Below, piece by piece: positions 50,250 through 58,851 of a stretch of 64,000 nucleotides of DNA (positions are counted from its first letter, which is position 1; each line of letters opens with the position of its first letter). The DNA is from Gilvimarinus algae. GTDB taxonomy: Bacteria > Pseudomonadota > Gammaproteobacteria > Pseudomonadales > Cellvibrionaceae. Under the pieces are notes generated by a model. It worked only from the letters and a program-made list of their open reading frames with translations, had not been told where the DNA came from and did no database searches. The position numbers and the translations under genes are program-made. The stretch is taken from NCBI RefSeq assembly GCF_030518215.1, contig NZ_JAULRT010000052.1, positions 744,001-808,000 on the forward strand. The letters run 5' to 3'.

Positions 50250-50328
50250 CACGCCCTCTTCGCAGCCGCGAAGACCTTTTTAAGGTGCGGATTTCAGGCT
50301 TAACGTCCCTGCGCCTCGTGAGATTGCT

Positions 50329-50415
50329 GCCAGAGTGGTGAAATTGGTAGACACGTCGGATTCAAAATCCGATGGGGTAAAACCCGTGCCGGTTCGAGTC
50401 CGGCCTCTGGTACCA
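50329..50415 (+). tRNA. tRNA-Leu (anticodon CAA)
   Basis: An 87-nt tRNA with encoded CCA. The acceptor arm GCCAGAG pairs with CTCTGGT (one G-U at the end). The anticodon stem TCGGA/TCCGA holds loop TTCAAAA, giving anticodon CAA (reads UUG). The long variable arm is class II, as for leucine, and the T arm contains GGTTCGAGTCC. Single tRNA, with its own strong promoter. Confidence 0.97.
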
Positions 50416-50525
50416 TCGTGCAATCTCCGCCTCAGTTTTCGACACACCGCCCAAAACACGTCTTTAAATCGTCGTATATCTGGCCTATGCTGGAGGCTCA
50501 CCTGAGCAACCAGAGAGACTAGCCT

Positions 50526-51785
50526 GTGCTCGATATCAGCCCTGCCACCTGCACGGCCACATTGTCGGAACAGTACCATCAGGTGCGAAACCGCACCCTT
50601 GAGCTCACACAGGGCTTGAGCGTCGAAGATATGATGCTGCAATCCATGCCCGACGCCAGCCCCACCAAATGGCATCTGGCACACACCACCTGGTTTTTCG
50701 AGCAGTTTATTTTGTCCCGCTGGGTCAATCACTATCGCTGCTTCGATCCGAATTTTAACTTCCTGTTTAACTCCTATTACGAGAGCGTTGGCGAGCGGCA
50801 TCCGCGCCCGATTCGCGGCCTGCTCTCCAGACCCTCGCACCAACAGGTACTCGATTACCGGACCCACGTGGATCGGGCCATCGGCCGCTTGGCAGTTGAC
50901 TTGCCTCTTGAAGAGGACCCGGAGCTCAGCGAGCGACTGATTATTGGGTTGCACCACGAAATGCAGCATCAGGAGCTGATCCTGACCGATATCAAGCACG
51001 CTCTGGCACAAAATACCGTGATGCAGCCGCGCCTGCCTCCCGACCCACCGGGCAGTCAAGCGGACCGCAAGTTCAGCACCTTCTCCGAAACGCTAACGAC
51101 TGTAGGTGCCGACGAAGCGGGCTTCAGTTACGACTGCGAAAGACCCAGACATCGGGTCTTTCTGGAGCGTTTTGAGCTGCGCAATAGCCCGATTAGCAAC
51201 GGCGAGTGGCTGGCGTTTATGGCCGATGGAGGTTACCACCAAAGCGGGCACTGGCTGAGCGATGGCTGGGACCTGTGCCAACAAAACGCTTGGCAGGCGC
51301 CACTTTACTGGCACCACCTTGATGGTGAGTGGCACGAGCTGACCTTTTGGGGCTACCGCCCTGTTAATCCACACGCCCCGGTATGTCACATCAGCTTTTA
51401 TGAGGCCGACGCCTTTTGCCGCTGGGCCGGTTGGCGCCTTCCCACAGAGTTTGAGTGGGAATATGGCGCAGCTCGCGCCTCTGCGCCGTCTCAAGGACAC
51501 TATGCCGAGAGCGGACACTGGCACCCCAAAGCGGCCAGCGGTAAGGGGCTACAGCAATTCTATGGCGACGTCTGGGAGTGGACCTCAAGCGCCTATTGCG
51601 CCTACCCCGGCTTCACACCGGCCCAGGGTGCACTCGGTGAGTACAATGGCAAGTTCATGGCAAACCAATTTGTGTTGCGCGGCGGCTCTTGCGCCACAGC
51701 CAGGGATCAGATGCGCCCAAGCTACCGCAACTTTTTTTACCCACATCAACGCTGGCAGTTCTCCGGTGTGAGACCGGCGCGCTGA
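50526..51785 (+). CDS. egtB: Ergothioneine biosynthesis sulfoxide synthase EgtB
   Basis: Non-haem iron enzyme that joins hercynine to a thiol donor with O2. The 419-residue protein has an N-terminal DinB-like domain with the iron ligands His53 (KWHLAHTTWFFEQ) and His144/His148 (GLHHEMQHQELI), then a C-terminal FGE-sulfatase domain (about 190-418) with WRLPTEFEWEYGA, GDVWEWTSSAY and LRGGSCATARDQMRPSYRNFF. Start is GTG at 50526 with a GAGAG site. No egtA, egtC or egtE is nearby, so whether the donor is cysteine or gamma-Glu-Cys cannot be told. 43 bp before egtD. Confidence 0.95.
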   Translation: MLDISPATCTATLSEQYHQVRNRTLELTQGLSVEDMMLQSMPDASPTKWHLAHTTWFFEQFILSRWVNHYRCFDPNFNFLFNSYYESVGERHPRPIRGLLSRPSHQQVLDYRTHVDRAIGRLAVDLPLEEDPELSERLIIGLHHEMQHQELILTDIKHALAQNTVMQPRLPPDPPGSQADRKFSTFSETLTTVGADEAGFSYDCERPRHRVFLERFELRNSPISNGEWLAFMADGGYHQSGHWLSDGWDLCQQNAWQAPLYWHHLDGEWHELTFWGYRPVNPHAPVCHISFYEADAFCRWAGWRLPTEFEWEYGAARASAPSQGHYAESGHWHPKAASGKGLQQFYGDVWEWTSSAYCAYPGFTPAQGALGEYNGKFMANQFVLRGGSCATARDQMRPSYRNFFYPHQRWQFSGVRPAR

Positions 51786-51828
51786 TAAATAACTATTCAC
51801 CCATGCCCACAGGCAGCAAGGAGAGACC

Positions 51829-52797
51829 ATGAGTCAGGCACAGGCATTGAGGGCCGTTGAGCCCTTACAGGAACACGGAGAGTTTCTCGCCGATGTATTG
51901 CATGGCCTACAGGCCGAACCGAAAACACTCTCTCCCAAGTACTTCTACGACAGCAAGGGCTCACAGTATTTTGATGAGATTTGCGGTCTCAGCGAATACT
52001 ACCCTTACCATACCGAGCTAGAGCTGCTGCCGCAGGTCGCCCACGATCTGACGCGCCAATTCAATCCGCCAGGCGGACTGGAAATCGTCGAGTTTGGGGC
52101 GGGCTCTCTGCGCAAGGTCGGCATCTTACTGCGCGCCTTAAAAAAAGTGCGCAGTTTCACGGCCATCGACATCTGCCGCGAACATCTTGTGGAATCCTGC
52201 CGCGTGCTGGAAAGCCAGTACCGCGAGCTGACCATCAACCCCTGCGTGCACGACTTCACCAAACCATTGACGCTAATCGACACCGAACGAACACGCCTTG
52301 GCTTTTTTCCCGGTTCCACCATCGGCAACCTGAATCGGGACGAAGCCCGTGAGTTTTTGCGCAACGCCGGTAAAACCCTTGGCCCTAGCAGCTACTTACT
52401 GATTGGTGTCGACACCAAAAAACCAGAGCCTATATTGCACCGCGCTTACAATGACGCCCGAGGGGTAACGGCTCGTTTCAATAAAAATATCCTGACTCGA
52501 ATCAACCGCGAGTTGGACGGCAAATTCATCCCTGAGCAATTCGCTCACCACGCCTTTTACAATGAAGAGAAAGGCCGCGTTGAAATGCATTTACGCAGCT
52601 TAAAAGCGCAAACGGTAGAAGTGGCAGGTCATCGGTTTTTCTTTGAGCGCGGCGAGAGTATCCATACCGAAAACTCCTACAAATATCGCCCAGCTGAGTT
52701 TTCGGCGTTGGCCAAACAAGCGGGCTGGGAAACAAAGCGCTTATGGCTCGGCAAGGAGGATTTGTTTTCCATCAGTCTTTTGCGTCATGTCGACTGA
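51829..52797 (+). CDS. egtD: L-histidine N-alpha-trimethyltransferase EgtD
   Basis: SAM-dependent enzyme that makes hercynine (trimethylhistidine), the substrate of EgtB. The 322-residue protein has the DUF2260 signature: LSPKYFYDSKGSQYFDEICGLSEYYPYHTE split around residues 36-65, the SAM site VEFGAGSLRKVGILLRAL, FFPGSTIGNLNRDEA, and the histidine-binding region near RAYNDARGVTARFNKNIL. A strong AAGGAGAG site precedes ATG. Its end overlaps the next gene by 11 bases. Confidence 0.96.
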   Translation: MSQAQALRAVEPLQEHGEFLADVLHGLQAEPKTLSPKYFYDSKGSQYFDEICGLSEYYPYHTELELLPQVAHDLTRQFNPPGGLEIVEFGAGSLRKVGILLRALKKVRSFTAIDICREHLVESCRVLESQYRELTINPCVHDFTKPLTLIDTERTRLGFFPGSTIGNLNRDEAREFLRNAGKTLGPSSYLLIGVDTKKPEPILHRAYNDARGVTARFNKNILTRINRELDGKFIPEQFAHHAFYNEEKGRVEMHLRSLKAQTVEVAGHRFFFERGESIHTENSYKYRPAEFSALAKQAGWETKRLWLGKEDLFSISLLRHVD

Positions 52798-53542
52798 GCC
52801 AGTCCGCTATATCAGCTTTTACGACTCACACGCAGCAGGCAATGAACACACCATTTGCCTTACCCGGCTAAATCCCGCCTCGCTCAACAGCGAGGCGGGC
52901 AACGTCGTTTTTGTAAAGCTGAACGCTGCAGCCGCGCCCCAAGTCAGTTTTGTCAGCCGAGGCACCCATATAAAGCGCTGCGGTTCGGGCACCTTAGCCG
53001 TCGCCAACTACCTCTACCAACACCACTTTAGAAAACATTTCCACACGCCGATTGAAACCGAGGCCGGTGTCGTCGAGCTCGGCTGCGACGCCTTTGGCCC
53101 CTACTACATCGACATCCCTCTGGCGCAGCGGCCGCTGACACGCCCGGGATTGTGGCAACACCTGGTGAAAGCGCGCTTTCAGGCGGGGCGCGATATCGGC
53201 GCAAACGCCGACTACAGCCTTTTGCATTTCTCCAGCGAGGCGCAGCTGCTCGAACTGGCGCCTAGGCTTGGGCTTTTCGCGCGTTTTACTCGCCGCGCCC
53301 TGATCGCCGTTGCCGGCTCCGGCGAGCGCTCCTTGCTGCGCTACTTTGCGCCTCAATACGGTGCCGGTGAAGACAATGCCACGGGTTCAGCAGCCGTCCA
53401 GCTCGCCCGCTATTGGTTTGACACCTTCGGGGGGAGCCGCCTAATGATCAGCCAGCGATCCAAGGCAGGCGGCGTTATACAGACGAACAGACTTCCGGCG
53501 GGACGCGTGCAGGTTCGAGGGCAGTGCCGCGAGGTCGCCTGA
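52787..53542 (+). CDS. PhzF/DapF-fold protein, third gene of the ergothioneine operon
   Basis: A 251-residue soluble protein of the PhzF/diaminopimelate-epimerase superfamily. Two halves of the fold can be seen: the start SFYDSHAAGNEHTICL resembles the PhzF opening (DAF..GNP), and FAPQYGAGEDNATGSAAVQLA (about 187-205) matches the PhzF EDxATGSA loop. But the segment that normally carries the catalytic Glu (RExNLSET) is deleted, and the usual AGHP histidine is replaced by a DapF-like RCGSG with Cys65. ATG at 52787 lies inside egtD, overlapping by 11 bases, with no ribosome site of its own, so it is translationally coupled. The function is unknown; a role connected to ergothioneine is inference from the operon. 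Confidence 0.8.
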   Translation: MSTEPVRYISFYDSHAAGNEHTICLTRLNPASLNSEAGNVVFVKLNAAAAPQVSFVSRGTHIKRCGSGTLAVANYLYQHHFRKHFHTPIETEAGVVELGCDAFGPYYIDIPLAQRPLTRPGLWQHLVKARFQAGRDIGANADYSLLHFSSEAQLLELAPRLGLFARFTRRALIAVAGSGERSLLRYFAPQYGAGEDNATGSAAVQLARYWFDTFGGSRLMISQRSKAGGVIQTNRLPAGRVQVRGQCREVA

Positions 53543-53549
53543 GCCGCCG

Positions 53550-53558
53550 TGTTATACT
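53550..53558 (+). promoter_or_regulatory. Extended -10 element before the cyclase-FHA gene
   Basis: TGTTATACT fits TGn plus a TATAAT-like hexamer, 30 bp before the start at 53588. No good -35. Confidence 0.5.
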
Positions 53559-53587
53559 CGGGCGCAGAACCCAGAACGGAATTTGCG

Positions 53588-54481
53588 ATGCAACCCAAAC
53601 GCCTTTCTCAAGCGGTCATGTTTGCCGATGTGTCCGGCAGCTCCCGGCTGTACAAGGAACAGGGCAACACCCAGGCAAAACAGAGTATCGATACCACTTT
53701 GGAGGGAACCCGCGCCATTATCACCCAGCATCAGGGGACGGTGGTGAAAACTCTGGGCGATGAAATCATGGCTCGGTTTGACGAACCTCACCAGGCTTGC
53801 CAAGCAGCTGTGGATCTGCAGCGCCGCGCCGAGGGAGAGCTTGCCCTGCGCATTGGCATGTCCTGCGGCGAGCTGCTGATGGATGAACACGGCGATGTGT
53901 TCGGCGATGTGGTGAATGACGCGGCCGCCGTGTCGCACATTGCCCGCGCCCGACAAATTGTGATTACCGATGTTATGCGCGATCTGCTGCCGGGCTTTCT
54001 CGCTCATCAGTGCGAGGCTTTTGACCGCGTCACCCTTAAAGGCGCCAATCACCCACGGCTGGTCTACCGGCTTTGCTGGGAAACGCCCACCCAACCCCAC
54101 AATGCCACCGCCGTCATGGAAGTGGCCGAGCTGCACCAGCGGCTGCAAGCTCATCGACTCTACATTGAAGGCGCGCAGCGCTCCCAGGAGTTGGGCCCGG
54201 AAGATCTGCCACTGACTTTCGGCCGCGATGCCGAGGCGGTTCACTGGGCCATCGACAGCGATAAAGTCTCTCGCGAGCACTGTGAAATTGTGTTTCGCCG
54301 CGGCAAATTCGTGCTCATCGATCACAGTACTAACGGCACCTACGTAACGGTCAGCCAGGATGAAGCGCTTTATATTCGCCGGGAAGAAGCCCCGCTGACC
54401 GGCAGCGGCACTTTGTGCCTCGGACAAAAGCCCGGCCGCCCCGACACCGTCACCCTGAGCTTCACTGTCAAATCCACCTAG
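53588..54481 (+). CDS. Class III nucleotidyl cyclase-like domain fused to an FHA domain
   Basis: A 297-residue cytoplasmic protein. The cyclase homology domain (about 6-160) keeps both metal aspartates (D14 in MFADVSGSS and D58 in VKTLGDEIMARF), the substrate Lys54, and N110 in FGDVVNDAAAV. The transition-state arginine, four residues after that Asn (NxxxR), is Ala114, so catalysis may be weak or lost. The FHA domain (about 205-285) is intact: G212-R213, S228-x-x-H231 and N249-G250-T251, so phosphothreonine binding is plausible. ATG at 53588 is preferred to 53549, which lies over the -10 element. Not fused to a receptor; its kinase partner and target are unknown. Confidence 0.88.
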   Translation: MQPKRLSQAVMFADVSGSSRLYKEQGNTQAKQSIDTTLEGTRAIITQHQGTVVKTLGDEIMARFDEPHQACQAAVDLQRRAEGELALRIGMSCGELLMDEHGDVFGDVVNDAAAVSHIARARQIVITDVMRDLLPGFLAHQCEAFDRVTLKGANHPRLVYRLCWETPTQPHNATAVMEVAELHQRLQAHRLYIEGAQRSQELGPEDLPLTFGRDAEAVHWAIDSDKVSREHCEIVFRRGKFVLIDHSTNGTYVTVSQDEALYIRREEAPLTGSGTLCLGQKPGRPDTVTLSFTVKST

Positions 54482-54518
54482 GACCCGGTGCAATCAGACC
54501 CGAGCAGAGTATTTCCTT

Positions 54519-54524
54519 TATAAT
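54519..54524 (+). promoter_or_regulatory. TATAAT -10 element upstream of the RDD gene
   Basis: A perfect TATAAT 28 bp before the start at 54552. No recognisable -35 at the right distance, so moderate support. Confidence 0.45.
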
Positions 54525-54551
54525 GCGCGCCAGTTGATACGGGAGCCGCGC

Positions 54552-55025
54552 ATGAATCAAACCCAGAATACCCCCCCTGTCCCCTACCCCAGTGCCGGGC
54601 TGGGTAAACGCCTGGCGGCGTGGGTGTACGACTTTTTCTTGCTGTTCGCTGTCAGCGTTGCCTATGGAGCCTTGGTGCTTGCCATCAAAGTCGGCGTACT
54701 GGGTGAAGTCTTGGCGGAAGGGGAAAAGGCCAGCCTCGGACCGCTCGGTTTTATCGGCTGGCTGATGGTGCTCATCGCCTTTTACTGTCTGTTCTGGCGC
54801 CGGTTTGGCCAGACCCTCGGAATGAAAGCCTGGCGCTTGAAAATTACCGATACCCAGGGCGAGCATCCATCCATTGCCCGCGGTGCCTTGCGCTGCGTGC
54901 TCGCGACTGCCTCAATGGCGCTGCTTGGCCTGGGGTATCTTTGGCTGTGGTTTGATCCGGAGCACCTGACCTTGCACGACCGGCTCTCGGGCACCCGCGT
55001 TTGGCAGCTGCCCAAAGGGCATTAG
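54552..55025 (+). CDS. RDD family membrane protein
   Basis: A 157-residue inner-membrane protein with three or four hydrophobic segments (about 25-48, 66-85, 115-138). The RDD marks are the Arg in GLGKRLAAWVYDFFLL with its paired Asp, and the later TLGMKAWRLKITD and LHDRLSGTRVW. RDD proteins may act as transporters or scaffolds; the substrate is unknown. It converges on lptG with five bases between stops. Confidence 0.88.
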   Translation: MNQTQNTPPVPYPSAGLGKRLAAWVYDFFLLFAVSVAYGALVLAIKVGVLGEVLAEGEKASLGPLGFIGWLMVLIAFYCLFWRRFGQTLGMKAWRLKITDTQGEHPSIARGALRCVLATASMALLGLGYLWLWFDPEHLTLHDRLSGTRVWQLPKGH

Positions 55026-55030
55026 AGCCC

Positions 55031-56089
55031 CTACCCCGCCCGGCGCAGCAAAAAGACGCCCAGGGCAAAACACAGGGCAATGGGCAGTAGCACGGCGATC
55101 AGAGGCGAAAAGCCAAAGACGATACTCGAGGGGCCGAGCAGACTCTGCACCAGGCGAAAGCCAATTCCAAAAACCACTCCTGTGAAAATCCTCTGGCCCA
55201 TGCTCACCTCCCGCAGGGGGCCAAATACAAAGGAGATCGCAATGAGCACCAAGCTGGCGGTTGCCAGAGGCTGGAAAAGCTTTTGCCAAAACGCCAGAGC
55301 GTATTCGGTGTTTTGCAGGCTCTGATCTTCAAGATAATGGGTGTAGCGTCTGAGGCTCGAGATCGACAGCGTCTGCGGCTCCACCGCCACAATATTCAGC
55401 AGCGCAGGGGTTAACTCGGTGTCCCAGCGGCGTGTCTCTCGCTCAGAGGTGCTGATCTGCTCGGCACCAAATTCGGTCACAGCCACTGACTCCTCCTGCC
55501 AGTAGCCGTCACGATAGCTCGCACGGCGGGTAAAGCTCGCCTCCAACAGCCGCTCGCCATCAAAGCGATAGCGACTCACACCAAAGAGTTCACCGTCAGG
55601 CTGAATCACGTTGAAGAGAATAAACTCATCGGCCTCACGGTGCCAGACGCCTCGGCGCGCCTGATCTGTTGACGAGTACCCCAGAGCCAGAGCCCGCCGG
55701 CTCTCTGCGGTTTGGTCGGCGTAGGGGATGACAAACTCCCCCAGTGCAACACCGAGCACAATAAACAGCATCACCGGTTTAATGACCATCCAGACAATGC
55801 GCCCAACCGACACCCCGGCGGCGCGCACAATGACCAGCTCACTGGCACTGGCGAGGCTGCCCAGAGCAATCAGACAGCCCACCAGCACCGCATAGGGAAG
55901 GTATTCATAGACACTGCGCGGCAGGCTCCAGGCGATGTACACCAACATCTCATAGAAGTTGTAATCCGCCCGCAAGCTCTCAAGCTGGTCAATCACCTTG
56001 CCGATAAAATCCAGGCACAGCACCAATCCCAGCACCATGGCAACGGCCAGAAAAACCTGGCGGGCGATATAGCGATTGAGCAAAGTCAT
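55031..56089 (-). CDS. lptG: LPS export permease LptG
   Basis: Inner-membrane half of the LptB2FG ABC transporter that lifts lipopolysaccharide onto the Lpt bridge. The 352-residue protein has three N-terminal helices (about 10-30, 60-80, 100-125), a periplasmic beta-jellyroll (about 140-265) and three C-terminal helices. Start TLLNRYIARQVFLAV matches the LptG family. ATG at 56089 overlaps the lptF stop (ATGA) after an AGAGGTG site. Confidence 0.95.
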   Translation of the reverse strand: MTLLNRYIARQVFLAVAMVLGLVLCLDFIGKVIDQLESLRADYNFYEMLVYIAWSLPRSVYEYLPYAVLVGCLIALGSLASASELVIVRAAGVSVGRIVWMVIKPVMLFIVLGVALGEFVIPYADQTAESRRALALGYSSTDQARRGVWHREADEFILFNVIQPDGELFGVSRYRFDGERLLEASFTRRASYRDGYWQEESVAVTEFGAEQISTSERETRRWDTELTPALLNIVAVEPQTLSISSLRRYTHYLEDQSLQNTEYALAFWQKLFQPLATASLVLIAISFVFGPLREVSMGQRIFTGVVFGIGFRLVQSLLGPSSIVFGFSPLIAVLLPIALCFALGVFLLRRAG

Positions 56090-57168
56090 CGGGCACCTCT
56101 GAATCCAGTAAGGAGTTTTCCGGGCCCTACGTAGACCACCCAGGCAATTGCCGCGAAAAGCAGATGCACTGCCCAAAGCCCCGGTAGAACCGGAAACTCA
56201 CCGGCCTCCATGGCGCTGCGAATACTACTGAGGCTGGCGACATAGAGCAAATAGAGCAAAATCGCCGGCAACATTTTCAGGTAGCGCCCCTGGCGCGGAT
56301 TGGTTCGGCTCAAAGGCACGGCCATAAACGCCACCACCAACACCAAAATGGGCATAGAGAGTCGCCACTGCAAGGCCGCGCGACTTTCGGGCGAGGCATC
56401 GGCCAACAGAGACAGCGTATCCCTGCCGTCAGCCTCGAGATCGTAGGCTGAAGAAACTTCGGGCTCGGGCAGGTGCTGGGCCAGCAGGTCAAATTCCGTG
56501 ACCTGGTATTCCGCCGTGCCCGGGCGGCCCTGATAACGCGTGCCCTGATGCAATTGCAGATACCTCTGCCCATACTCCGGGTGGATGATTTGATTGCCCC
56601 GACGGGCGACGGCAACGGTTGTGCCTCTGTGATCCACCTGAGCAAGAAATAAATGATTTAGTTGCAGGCGGTCGTGACTGAGACTCTCGACATAGGTCAC
56701 CTGCTGACCATTCAAGCGCTGGAAATTGCCCGGCCGGAGCATGGTGAATTCACTGCGCGAGCGCTGCTCGGCAAAGAGCTTTTCGGTTTGCGCCGCCCCC
56801 CAGGGGCTCACCCACAGGCTCATGGCGCCCACCACCAAAGCTACTACCACAGCCGGCACAGCGGTAATCGAAAGCAACTGACGCTGACTCATGCCGCAGG
56901 CCGAGAGCACGACCATCTCACTGTCCATGTGCATGCGGCCATAGGCGAGCAGAATAGCAATAAGAAAACCGAGCGGAATCACCAGCTCTAAAAACCCCGG
57001 CAAGCGGTACAACATAATCGCAAAGAGCACATCCACGGCTATCTTACCGGCGGCGGCCTCGGCCAGGTATTTGACAAAGCGACCGCTCATGATGATCAGC
57101 AGAAGTGTGCTGCTCACCGCGAGCATGGTCAGCAAAATCTCCCGGGACAGATAACGATAGACGATCAA
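56086..57168 (-). CDS. lptF: LPS export permease LptF
   Basis: Partner of LptG in LPS extraction from the inner membrane. Same layout: three helices, a periplasmic beta-jellyroll (about 130-255) and three helices. The start is taken as TTG at 57168: GAGGTG lies seven bases upstream and the product then begins IVYRYLSREILLTM, the family start. An upstream GTG at 57201 has neither. 360 residues. Divergent from pepA, as in other gammaproteobacteria. Confidence 0.94.
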   Translation of the reverse strand: MIVYRYLSREILLTMLAVSSTLLLIIMSGRFVKYLAEAAAGKIAVDVLFAIMLYRLPGFLELVIPLGFLIAILLAYGRMHMDSEMVVLSACGMSQRQLLSITAVPAVVVALVVGAMSLWVSPWGAAQTEKLFAEQRSRSEFTMLRPGNFQRLNGQQVTYVESLSHDRLQLNHLFLAQVDHRGTTVAVARRGNQIIHPEYGQRYLQLHQGTRYQGRPGTAEYQVTEFDLLAQHLPEPEVSSAYDLEADGRDTLSLLADASPESRAALQWRLSMPILVLVVAFMAVPLSRTNPRQGRYLKMLPAILLYLLYVASLSSIRSAMEAGEFPVLPGLWAVHLLFAAIAWVVYVGPGKLLTGFRGAR

Positions 57169-57298
57169 AGCAAACACCTCAGGGCACGGCCTCGCGGCCA
57201 CCCGAACTCAACAATGTGGCACCATCCGGCACCGTGGTAAACTCTAGCGGTTGATTGGACTCCGCGCAGGCGAGCATTATCCCGCACCCAGGGGTGTT

Positions 57299-57327
57299 TG
57301 TCTCGCCATCGCGTAAATGGTACAAAT
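57299..57327 (+). promoter_or_regulatory. Candidate promoter of pepA
   Basis: TTGTCT (57299-57304), 17 bp, TACAAA (57322-57327), 46 bp before the pepA start. The -10 matches four of six positions. Confidence 0.35.
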
Positions 57328-57372
57328 CGGAATACTCCGCCTGCGGGCATACACATTCAATTGAGGGTCGTC

Positions 57373-58851
57373 ATGCAATTTCAAGCCAAATCGAGCAACG
57401 CAGTCACATTCAAGTCCGAGGCTTTGGTCGTCGGCGTCTATGAGGGCAAGCGCCTGAGCGCGGCCGCGTCTGCGATCGACAAGGCCGGCAATGGTGCCCT
57501 GACAAAACTCATCAACCGGGAGAAGTTTACCGGAGCGAGAGGCGCAACGCTGACACTGCATCACAGTCTGGGCCAGCAAGCTGAGCGCCTGATTCTTCTG
57601 GGCCTGGGGAAAGCCGACAAATCCGGCGCAAAGGTGGAGGACATTACGGCTGCTGTCAGCGCTCTGCCGGCGATGTGTAAGCCGCTGCGCCACATTGCCA
57701 TCGCGGTGGATGATCTTCAGGTGGAAGGGCAAAAGACTGACTGGCTCGCCCGCCACATCGCCCAGCAACTGGTCACCGCCCTCTGGCAATTCGACCAATT
57801 CAAGAGCCAAAAGCCCAAGCACCCGACGCTGAGCAAAGTTACCCTGCTCGGCAGCAGCGCTCAGCTAAGTGCCCTTAAACGTGGCCTCGGCGAGGGACAA
57901 GCCGTGGCCGACGGGGTCAATTACGCGCGCGAGCTGAGCAACCTGCCGGGCAATGTGTGCACGCCCAGCTATCTCGCCAGCGAAGCGCGCTCGCTCGCGC
58001 GCGGCCATAGCCACCTGCAGGTCAAAGTGCTGAGTGAAAAGCAAATGAAAGAGCTGGGCATGGGCGCCTTTTTGTCGGTTTCCGCCGGTAGCGACGAGCC
58101 CGGGCAGATGATCATCATGGAGTACCGCGGCGCGGCCAAAACAAAAGCGCCGCTGGCGCTGGTGGGCAAGGGCATCACCTTCGACACCGGCGGTATCAGT
58201 CTTAAACCCGGTCAGTCAATGGACGAAATGAAGTTCGACATGTGCGGCGCTGCCAGTGTCTTCGGCACCATGAAAACCCTCCTGGCACTCAAGCCAAAAA
58301 TCAATCTGGTCGCCGTGGTAGCCGCTGCGGAAAACATGCCCTCGGGCCGCGCCAGCAAACCGGGCGACATAGTGACCACCATGTCCGGGCAAACGGTGGA
58401 AATCCTCAATACCGACGCTGAGGGCCGCCTGGTACTCTGCGACGCCCTGACTTATGTGCAGCGCTACAAGCCTGCGGCCATTGTCGATATAGCCACGCTC
58501 ACAGGTGCCTGCGTGATCGCCCTCGGCAGCCACGCTCACGGTCTCTATGCCAACGATCAGTCACTGGCCGACGCCCTGCTGCGTGCCGGTGAGGCAACCG
58601 GTGACCGGGCTTGGCAAATGCCGCTGTGGGACGATTATCAAAAGCAGCTCGACAGTAATTTTGCCGACATGGCAAACATTGGTGGGCGCGAAGCGGGCAG
58701 CGTTACAGCGGCGTGCTTTTTGGCACGCTACACCAAAGACGTCAAGTGGGCTCACCTGGACATTGCCGGCACCGCCTGGAAGTCCGGTGCGGCGAAAGGC
58801 GCAACGGGGCGCCCGGTCTCCCTGCTGGTGGACTATTTGATCAACTCATGA
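57373..58851 (+). CDS. pepA: Leucyl aminopeptidase PepA
   Basis: Dizinc M17 aminopeptidase; in E. coli it also acts as a DNA-binding cofactor. The 492-residue protein has the metal and catalytic motifs VGKGITFDTGGISLKPG (Lys, Asp), DMCGAASVFGTM and the M17 signature NTDAEGRLVL (bridging Asp/Glu and catalytic Arg). ATG at 57373 has a GAGGG site and matches the family start (QFQAKSSN). Overlaps holC by four bases (ATGA). Confidence 0.96.
   Translation: MQFQAKSSNAVTFKSEALVVGVYEGKRLSAAASAIDKAGNGALTKLINREKFTGARGATLTLHHSLGQQAERLILLGLGKADKSGAKVEDITAAVSALPAMCKPLRHIAIAVDDLQVEGQKTDWLARHIAQQLVTALWQFDQFKSQKPKHPTLSKVTLLGSSAQLSALKRGLGEGQAVADGVNYARELSNLPGNVCTPSYLASEARSLARGHSHLQVKVLSEKQMKELGMGAFLSVSAGSDEPGQMIIMEYRGAAKTKAPLALVGKGITFDTGGISLKPGQSMDEMKFDMCGAASVFGTMKTLLALKPKINLVAVVAAAENMPSGRASKPGDIVTTMSGQTVEILNTDAEGRLVLCDALTYVQRYKPAAIVDIATLTGACVIALGSHAHGLYANDQSLADALLRAGEATGDRAWQMPLWDDYQKQLDSNFADMANIGGREAGSVTAACFLARYTKDVKWAHLDIAGTAWKSGAAKGATGRPVSLLVDYLINS

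Noticed and set aside
52787-53542. Calling the third egt-operon gene phenazine biosynthesis protein PhzF
   Set aside because: No other phenazine genes are present and the catalytic Glu and His of PhzF are missing; only the fold is supported.
53552-54493. A 313-residue minus-strand frame
   Set aside because: Antisense to the cyclase-FHA gene, which has clear domain motifs and a promoter element.
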